From: Dermatemys mawii
Taxonomy: Eukaryota; Chordata; Testudines; Dermatemydidae
Assembly: GCA_007922305.1 (NCBI GenBank)
Contig: ML677472.1
Coordinates: 551,814-615,813, forward strand
Direction: 5' to 3'
Length of the DNA: 64,000 bases
A model generated the notes under the pieces. It saw only the letters and a program-made list of their open reading frames with translations. It searched no databases and had not been told where the DNA came from. A program made the translations under genes and the position numbers. Of this stretch, positions 56,226 through 64,000 are shown piece by piece. Numbering within the stretch: position 1 is the first letter of the stretch; each line of letters begins with the position of its first letter.

Positions 56226-56944
56226 TTCCTTAAGTAAGAAAATAAAAACAGAAGGAATGTACCTAATGCTGGGCCTCTAACTTCATTAGGGCCTGATTTT
56301 CAAAAGTGCTGATTCTCAAATGTAGCCAATGAGTGAGCAGGCCACTCTTCTGGATTCAAGCTGGACAGTGCTGCCTTTCTAAGGTTTGTCCTCCGTCCGA
56401 CGAACCATGCATGTGAAGTCGTGCTGGCAGGGGCAAGGTGGCACACAGGGCTGGATTAACTCTTTGTGGGCTCAGCATTAAACATATTTGTGGGCCACAG
56501 TGGGGCAAGGTGCAGGGGGGCAGGATGATCCGTCTTTGAAGTGAACTGGAGGCTGAGGCACAGTGCTGTAGGAGCAGCTCTGCTCTGTGCAGCCCAGCAG
56601 GAGGGCCCTGTTTACGAACCTGCAGCTGCCAGATGCACACTGGCCTGCCCAGCCCTGTGCTGCCAGCATGCCCCTTTCCTTTTATGGCAGGCCCGCACCA
56701 CCTCACCCCCCTGTCCAGTGTGGCACCATTGTGCCCAGCGCTTCCTCGCCCAGAGACCTCCACCACAGATCTCTTTGCCCAGTCCCCACTCCTCCCAGAG
56801 ACCTCCCACGCTGGCCTCCCACCACAGCTGCACAGCACCCTGCACAACACACCCCTCACCCAGCCCCCGGCCGCCCATAGACCTCTCCACTGCCCACCAC
56901 CTTCCTCAAAGTCCCACCATCACAGCTGCACAGCACCCCATCTC

Positions 56945-57180
56945 CTGCGGGGATTCTTCACCAAAAAAATTAAAAATTCTGTGCACAGAATTTTAAAATT
57001 CTACAAATTTCATCTGTCAATAAATAAATGTGGAGGCTCCAACATGGCAGTGGGGAGCAGAGGCCACTGGTTGCATGGAGGTTGGAGATTAGCCTGCAGC
57101 CTCTCCCCACCCCACCCCACAGACAGGGAGTTGGTATTGAGGCTGCACCAGACTCTGACACAGCGGAGGGGCTAGGTCTG
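56945..57180. mobile_element. Fragment of the CTCCTGGGGGAATTCTG DNA transposon family
   Basis: AATTAAAAATTCTGTGCACA then GAATTTTAAAATTC and CTGTCAATAAATAAATG correspond to the reverse of the right part of 11665-12338. The outer end is degraded (GGGGATTCTTCACC), and the G-rich interior continues with loose GGTGCAGG repeats to about 57560. Confidence 0.5.
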
Positions 57181-57787
57181 CTCCAGAAAGACCCTGGGGC
57201 CCTATATCCTGTGCCAGAAGTGGGTGAACAGGGTCAGCCCGGGAGCAAGATCCAAGTGCAGAGGGACTTAATGTGGGGGGATCCAGGTGAAGGTAAGAGA
57301 GTTCTCTGTAGGGCAGTCTGGGTGCAGGCGGCTCAGTGGAAGATCTGGATGCACAGAAGCTCATGGGGGTGGGTGGGGAGGGTTCCAGGTGCAGGGGCAA
57401 TGGAACTCTTCAGGGGATCCAGGTGAAGATGTTTGGGAATTAGCGAGGAGAGAAGGGGTCTAGGTGTAGGAGAGGTGGGGTTCATTTGGGTTGGGGTCCA
57501 GGTGCAGGTGGGAAGGGTGCAGTGGGAAGGGTGTCTGGGGGAGCCTCATCAGGGTGGTACAGATGGAGGGGAGGGAAGGCTTGTCAGGGTGAGGGTTCAA
57601 TTGGCCTGCTGAACAGGGGAACCTTAGCTTCTGCCAAGGGGATGCTGCATGCTGGGCTCCAGCTTCCCTCCTGCCCCCGCTTCCTCCATTCTCTTCTCTT
57701 CCCCCATCCAGTGCCCCTTCCCCACCACTCCATCTCCTCCTCAGGCTTGGAGGGCAGGGGGGAAGCTGTAGGGGTAGGATTTTATAT

Positions 57788-58731
57788 TTGTATTAAAGGT
57801 CATAATATAGTATGTACCACGTGTTCCAGAACAGTCCTTATGACTGATTATGGTCACCCTTTGTTTTCGGATAAGTTGTATTATAAAAGGTGGGATCCTG
57901 TTTCCCATATGCATTACAATTAGGACCTGTTATAAAGTAGTAAGAGACAGGATTTTGTATTGTGTCTATGATAAACAGATTAGAGAAATGTCTAAGGCCT
58001 AAAGCCCCAATGTGAATTGTTTTAGTTATAAGATTTAGCAAGGCTTGATTTACAATGTATTCCGCTAAATATAAATACTGCTGTCTGTATACTTTTGAAG
58101 GTTTCTGTGAAAGACTGTGAATGAGGATGCATGCATCAGGAAAAGATAAGGTGTGAAGGCCATTGTTATAGCCAGATGGTCGAAGAAGAAGTGAGAGACT
58201 TTGACACACCAGGGGACAATCAGAAAGCATCCATTGTATCCAATGCTAAACATGGTAACAGCATTGAGGACCTCAGAGGTGAGGCAGCCACCCCCAAAGG
58301 CGAGACAAGAAATCGGAGATAACGATGGGAAGCCCGACAATAAGCATCAAATGATAACAGCAGAAAACCCCAAGATTAACACCATTTAAGGACTAATGAT
58401 GACAGGATGACATTGCAAAATGCATGGACTCAAATGGGAATTTACTACTATAAAGATGGGTGTTTTGCCATGAAACTTTGGGTTCAGTCCTGCAAGACCT
58501 CAGAGCATCGGATTGCGACTGACAGAGCCTCACTCGTGCTCAATCTAACTGGCCGTTAGATTGACTCGAGTTACAGACTGGCAACTATAAAGACCATCTG
58601 CAGGACTTGTGTGCATGGGTGTGTGTGTGTGTGTGTAACTGAATGTGTATGCTAACTGTTGTATTTTCAATAAATGCGGCAAATTTGCCTTTTTCCCCTG
58701 AAAAGATCTCGTGTGCTTTGTATAGTATAAC
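57788..58731 (+). mobile_element. Candidate solo LTR
   Basis: An AT-rich 0.9-kb stretch ends with AATAAATGCGGCAAATTTGC (AATAAA signal at about 58669) and, about 60 bp on, GTATAGTATAACA. That is a poly(A)-signal-plus-CA end as in retroviral-type LTRs. TATAAAG-type boxes occur upstream (58587). The 5' boundary is a guess and no duplication or coding region is visible. (TG)n lies at 58619-58636. Confidence 0.4.
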
Positions 58732-60562
58732 ATAATTGCCCCCCCAGAACAAGCCAGACGAGCGGAGCGGGTTGTGGCCAGATCGCTCCACTTCCTGCTG
58801 CCTGGTGATTACAGAGCACGCCTGACCCTGCACTCATGGGGCGGTGGGAAGTGGAGTGACCTTACTGCAGCCCGCTCCGCTCTTCTCCCCCGGCTCCCAG
58901 CCTTGGAACTTGGGGAGCAGAGGGGAACTGCCCCTAGCACTCACCGGCGGCGGGGCTGGGAGCCAGCAGAGCAGAATGGGCTGGGGCCAGGTTGGTCCAT
59001 TTCCTGCCGCCCAGTAAGTGCAGGGTGCACCCAACCCCTGTTGCAGATCACCAGGATGTAGCTCAGGGGAAGGGGTGGGAGGTGGGCGGAGCAGCGTGGG
59101 AAGAGGCGGGGCACGGGTGGAGCACAGGCAGAAGCAGCTTTCCTGGCCATTTCAGGTGGCTGGGGGATCGGTCTGGCTGGAGCTCCTTCTGACTCTGGGC
59201 CCTGCTCTTACACAACTGCACACCTGAGGGCAGCAGAACTCCTGCATGTTCTCTCTATTCAGCCTGTTGTGAGTATGCAGGAATTTCTTGCACTGGAATG
59301 TCTGACACTGGAATTTCTTAAAGCTATAGCTCCCAGATAAATATCCAGTCACCAAAGTGTGAAGGCTAACACAATGTCATTTGTCCACTGGTTTTGCTAA
59401 CTGGCTGCTCTGCAGCTTTGTGTTTATTAGCTTCTTGTTTCTTACAAACAGAGTCTCACATGGTCATTCGGAAGTGGTTGAGAGGTGTCTCTGAGTAATA
59501 TATAGAGAGGCCAAAGTGCTGGGTTCAGAGGAAAAGCAAGCAGTCTGATGGCAAATTAGAAAATTACCAACTGCTTCATTAAGAGAGAGAAATTCAAACT
59601 GCATGACCTGAAAAGTTCTCTGAGCACAGAATATAAGTTCAGACTGATTTCACAGTAACTTACTTAAGCATCTAGCAAGGATTTTATAGCAATAAGCCAC
59701 AACAGGGTGTGCATGAACAGAATACTGGTTCACGCCTGACTGGTGTTGTGTGACAATAAGGGCAAAAGCTATTCACCTTCAGTCACTGGAGAAGTTTAAT
59801 AAAATGCACACTCTCTTTTATTGTAGTTGTAAGTCTGGCTTTTTAATTTTAAATTTAAAGACCTGGGCATCTTTGTGGTGGGTCAATGAAAACTTCTGCT
59901 CCATGTGCTCCTATAGACAAGAAAGCCAACAATATGTTAGGATGCATAAGAAATAAGATGGAGAATAATCCTGAAGCTATTCCATGCCATTGTTTTGGCA
60001 GGTGTCACTGTTACATATAGTCTTGCAAGTTCTTTTTGTTAGTATGCAAGCAAGTTTTCAGTCCTGGAAGAAATGTTTGTTGTGTTGGTAGTTTTTTTGC
60101 TATTCAAGGTTCTGTGCACAGTCAGTGGTCATTGGAAGGGAGCTAAGTGAGTGGCAGAAAAATTTGGAGAACATTGGATTTATCTAGAATTCAGTTATTC
60201 CTTTGTTCTGCCTGGGCAAGCTATATTCAAATGTTGATAGTGCTTAATGACTGACCTGTTCATAGTCAGATGCTGCAGTGCCATCCTCTACCCCTTAGAA
60301 CAAGGAGTGTGAGGAAAGAATACAGTAAAAGGACAGACATAAGAATACAGACTTCATAAAATCAAACTGGGATTCATAAGTTATACATACAGAGAGTTCT
60401 GAAATCACCAGACCAGGAACAAGCCAAACACTAACTGGCAAGAAGTTAGAAACAATTTCCCCTGTGGACTGGCTGTCCCCAGATGTTCCCTACCAAATTT
60501 TTTCCTATGAAAAATCTGGTACTGGCTGCTGGAGATCTGAGGAGTGTGCTATCTAGGGTAGG
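58732..60562. other. No recognisable gene; GC-rich then AT-rich
   Basis: 58740-59160 is GC-rich with GAGCGGAGCGGG and CCCGCTCCGCTC phrases, probably the interior of a DNA transposon. The remainder is unique-looking. Confidence 0.35.
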
Positions 60563-60778
60563 TGTTCTCAACCTTTTTCATTCTAAGGCTTTCTCTCCCA
60601 CAACATGCTACAAAAACTCCATGGCCCACCTGTGCCACAACAACTAGTATCTGCATATAAAAGCCAGGATTGGAATTAGGGGGCAGCAAGCAGTGCAATT
60701 GCCTGGGGACTCATGCTGCAAGGACCCCCAAGAAGCTAAGTTGCTCAGGCTTTGGCTTCAGTCCCAGGTGGAAGAGCT
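60563..60778 (+). mobile_element. hAT fragment (GTTCTCAACC type)
   Basis: It begins GGTGTTCTCAACCTTTTTCA and continues CATGGCCCACCTGTGCCACA, a hAT 5' part, cut off where the CR1 starts near 60779. Confidence 0.55.
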
Positions 60779-61397
60779 CAGGTTCTGCAGTTCTGCAGAG
60801 AAGGACCTGGGGATTAAAGTGGATGAGAAGCTGGATATGGTTCAACAGTGTGCCTTTCTTGCCAAGAAGACCAATGGCATATTGGGCTGTATTAGTAGGA
60901 GCATTGCCAGCAGATCTAGGGAAGTGATTATTCCCCTCTGTTCCTCACTGGTGAGGCCACCCCTGGAGTATTGTGGCCAGTTTTGGTCCCCGCACTACAG
61001 AAGGGATTTGGAGAGAGTCCAGCAGAAGGCACTTAGGGGGCTGGGGCACATAACTTACAAGAGAGGCTCAGGGAACTCGGGAAGTCTGCTGAAGGGAAGA
61101 GTGAGGGAGGATTTGATAACAGCCTTCAACTGCCTGAAGGGGGGTTCCAAAGAGAATGGAGCTAGGCTGCTCTCAGTGGTGGCAGATGACAGAACAAGGA
61201 GTAATGGTCTCAAGTTGCAGTGAGGGAGGTTTAGGTTGGATATTAGGGAAAACTTTTTCACTTAGAGGTTTTTAAGGTCAGTCTTGACAAAGCCCTGGCT
61301 GGGAGGATTTAGTTGGGGTTGGTCCTGCTTTGAGCAGGGGGTTGGACTAGATGACCTCCTGAGGTCCCTTCCAACCCTGATATTCTATGATTCTATG
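60779..61397 (+). mobile_element. CR1 LINE 3' end, 5'-truncated
   Basis: The plus strand encodes FCSSAEKDLGIKVDEKLDM, the RPPLEYCGQFWSPHYR thumb region and [12 protein letters not shown]. The 3' UTR follows with TTGAGCAGGGGGTTGGACTA and the tail TATTCTATGATTCTATG. A small deletion near 61045-61075 disturbs the frame. Confidence 0.88.
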
Positions 61398-62329
61398 TCT
61401 CTGAAGGGAGGGAGGGGGCAAATCCAAGAAGGAAGAATGAACGTGATAAAAGGGAGAGACATTTGCCATGGTCTCTCTCTTCCACCTACATCTATAGACA
61501 CCACACCAGTCAGCCTGTGATAAGAAGCATCTAAGTCTATAAGGACATTGAAAGTGTTGAGATCAGTTTAAAATGCATTTTGCTTTTATTTCATTTGACC
61601 AAATCTGACTTGTTATGCTTTGACTTATAATCACTTTAAATCTATCTTTAAAGTTAATAAATTTGTTTGTTTATTCTATCTGAAGCAGTGTGTTTGGTTT
61701 GAAGTGTCTCAGGGACTCGCCTGGGGATAACAGGCCTGGTACATATCAATTTGTTTGTTAAATTGACTAACCCATATAAGCTTGCAGTGTCCAGTGGGCA
61801 TAATTGAACACTGCAGGGCAGAGGATCCTAGGATTTTGTCTGGGACTGGAGACATTGAGTAATGTCATTCAGTTGCAAGTATTTGAGAGCAGCTTACATG
61901 CCAGAAGCTGTGCATGAACAGCCCAGGAGTGGAGGTTCTCACAGCAGAGCAGGGTAAGGCTGACTCCCAGAGTCAAGAATTGGAGTGACCTAGCAGATCA
62001 CTGGTCCAGATAACACCAGAGGGAAGCATCACACTCACCAGCTCACAACACAGTCACCCCTATTGCAGCACTCATCATAGATCCTCTCAGATGGTTCCCA
62101 GGAAAACACTCTCTGTTTGCTTTTCCTCTGTTCGCAGCTTTAAGTAAAGCTTTAAAGTAAAGGAAGCTTAAAGTATCCTGAATTTAAGAAGCCTGTTTTG
62201 CAAAGATACCAAATTACTCCTGAAGTGTATAGGGTGAAATTTAGAAATCTTGAAAGGAGTGCTGGCATGAGTGATGGTGAATATATTTATAGGATATGTC
62301 ACCTAATAAGGAAATGAGTAATGGGAAAG
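61398..62329. other. No recognisable feature
   Basis: Unique-looking sequence with AT-rich tracts near 61560-61680. No coding or repeat signature was found. Confidence 0.35.
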
Positions 62330-62960
62330 ATCTTGAAAGCTTTGAATAATTGTTTGATCTCTTTGATCAAAAGCATTTCTTGAGCATATGCACCAACGAT
62401 GTAAGACAATGCCTGTGGGATAAATTTGTAAAAGCTGTAGCAGAGACGGCTACACTAGCTGATTCCGTTGAACAATCCCAGACATCTAATGGGCACAAGC
62501 TACAGAAGGAAGGGCATAACCTGGCTTAAAGAAGTGGGTCACATTTTATCCCTGGCAAAAAGGAGGGTAGTTGGGATGCTAGACTCTCACCTCACCAAGA
62601 TCACTCTTCTTCTGGTAATCCCCAGCACAAATCTCCTCAGGGGGTGTGAAGAAGAGCCCAAAGAGGTGTTACCACTGTAACTTCACTGAGCACCTGAGAA
62701 ATCAGTGTCCTGTGCTCCAGCCAGTCCACATTAGTGCAGCTGTCCTCAGCACAGAAGCCCCAGAGGCATCCCAGGTGGAGGTGCCCAAAATTTGCCTAAG
62801 TTTTGTGAGGACTGGCTCTGAAGACACAAGATATGGAACATATTAAAGTAATCAAGGTAAATGACAGAGAATGCTTGCTTAATCAGGTGATAGCCCACTT
62901 GATTTTCTTGATACCTGGTGGGTATGTCAATTGCTTCTGTCTCTGAGAAACTGGCTTGTG
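62330..62960 (+). pseudogene. Gag-like fragment with SCAN-like helix and zinc knuckle
   Basis: Broken frames show FLSICTNDVRQCLWDKFVK then AVAETATLADSVEQ, which resembles the SCAN-related gag region of vertebrate Gypsy (Gmr1-like) elements. RCYHCNFTEHLRNQCPV follows, a CX2CX4HX4C zinc knuckle that binds RNA in Gag. A possible start of a protease region follows near 62850. Frames shift at least once between 62480 and 62640, and no LTRs are seen. It is a dead retroelement remnant; whether it belongs to Gypsy or an endogenous retrovirus cannot be decided here. Confidence 0.55.
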
Positions 62961-63940
62961 CCTGTTTTCTAAACTTGGAACGTCTTTAACATGTTGAATA
63001 CAGTAGAATCTCATAATTTTACATACAATGTTGCCACATATATTTTACCAGGATAATAGTGATCAGCAGATTATGAGTTTTCACATGATACCTCACACGG
63101 CCCACTTTGTGCAAAATTTATCATACTTCTATGAAAGGGGTGAATGTAGGATATAGGTGCCAGACAGTTATATACATCTTTAAGTACCTAAATTCCTTTG
63201 GCAATCTGGCCTCTTGTCCATTAGCTGAAAAGATAGAGGCCCAGGCTTTATTTCTGAACAAGAGCCTACTTTCATAACCTGCTGGCAGCCCAGCTGGGGA
63301 CTGTTATGCTTACAGGCAAGATACTGGGCAGGAAGAAAGGGCTATCTCAAGAAATTAAAGGGCATAACTTAGCTAGCCGGCCCATGAGTAAATGAGGATA
63401 ACAACAGTAATGACTTGAAAATAGCTCATCACTGGAATCCTTTAAATCCACCTTCAGCGAGAAATATAAATAAAAGGAGTTTGTGCATGTAAGAAGTTAG
63501 CAAGATCTTACTACTAAAAAAAAAGCATCAGTTCAGGTCTGCAATTTCTTGAGATATCTTTAGAGCCGAATATGTGGGGTCTGAAAATTGTTTGAATATT
63601 CCTATGTTATTGAATATTTCCTAGCATACTTTGGGTGCTGCTACTGTGATATTATTAAAAACTATGACAATAATAATAATAATAATGCATAATCTGTGAC
63701 TTACCATGAAGACTATCTGGGGGGCAAAATCCTGCTGTGGGGGAAAAAGCAAGGAGCTTGCACTGCAGCTTGTCAGATTTAGCTATTGGTGTTTTGCAGA
63801 GGTGGCATTATGTAGATGGATACACACTGAGGATTTCAGTCGTTTAGACAATTAGGACTCTAATTGTACACTATGATTATGCAAAACTATTTTTCAAATT
63901 CCTAGGGCATACTACTTTTGATGTGTAACAGTGGCATAAT
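62961..63940. other. No gene; trace of a TA-type DNA transposon end
   Basis: TACAGTAGAATCTCATAA at 62999-63016 resembles Tigger-like termini (compare 1521-1540), with ATTATGAG inverted near 63071. The rest is featureless. Confidence 0.3.
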
Positions 63941-64000
63941 GAGTGACAAAGAATCCTGTGGCACCTTAAAGACTAACTAAAATTTTTTTAGAGCATAAGC
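63941..64000 (+). mobile_element. Hairpin repeat module, cut by window edge
   Basis: GAGTGACAAAGAATCCTGTG then GCACCTTAAAGACTAACTAA and AGAGCATAAGC match the arm at 46129-46185. Confidence 0.75.

Noticed and set aside
56356..57426. Frames of 90-180 codons on both strands
   Set aside because: GC-rich repetitive DNA lacks stops; no domains, and opposite-strand frames overlap fully.

Overview
The window is animal nuclear DNA with no recognisable host gene. Almost everything I can identify is a transposable element or a relic of one. The mix of repeats points to a sauropsid, most probably a cryptodiran turtle. The evidence is many CR1 LINEs ending in the ATTCTATGATTCTATG-type tail, two tRNA-derived SINEs whose 3' ends copy that CR1 tail (the tortoise Pol III SINE layout), MIR-like SINEs, and dense hAT and Harbinger MITEs. 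That assignment rests on remembered repeat families, not on a search. The window is probably intergenic or intronic.

Layout: 1-5.3 kb holds a hAT zinc-finger exon relic, hAT MITEs, two CR1 copies and a MITE flanked by TA. 5.3-21.5 kb is mostly old unique-looking DNA with scattered MIRs, a 196-bp-arm palindrome (7154-7560) and a composite MIR+MITE present twice. 21.5-28.4 kb holds a perfect 1,442-bp duplication on both sides of a 400-N gap, plus a cluster of hAT and Harbinger MITEs. At 28.5-32.9 kb a 3.7-kb CR1 on the minus strand is nested in an older plus-strand CR1; its ORF2 keeps one reading frame with three stop codons. At 35.4-38.6 kb one CR1 appears split, with its 3' part inverted, and a tRNA SINE abuts it.

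39364-43730 is an apparently complete autonomous PIF/Harbinger transposon. It carries a 413-aa DDE transposase on the plus strand and a two-exon Myb/SANT DNA-binding protein on the minus strand. The two genes converge on back-to-back poly(A) signals, and the termini carry TIRs, a TCA target duplication and subterminal AGCGCT palindromes. By family precedent (HARBI1/NAIF1) the two proteins act together, the Myb-like partner helping nuclear import and DNA recognition. A second, dead Harbinger copy lies at about 47.2-49.3 kb.

44-52 kb holds a hAT/ZMYM-like exon relic, a CR1 piece, a second 400-N gap sitting in the loop of a perfect 65-bp-arm palindrome, a 122-bp hAT MITE with a perfect 8-bp duplication, a tRNA SINE and a 46-bp tandem array. 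At about 52.2-54.5 kb lies the least conventional item: a roughly 2.3-kb element with degenerate inverted ends and a single long reading frame (468 codons, three stops) for an acidic-residue-rich, DDE-like protein that I cannot place in a named superfamily. The rest (54.5-64 kb) holds MIR and CR1 pieces, an LTR-like stretch, a gag-like zinc-knuckle fragment and one more copy of a short hairpin module at the window edge.
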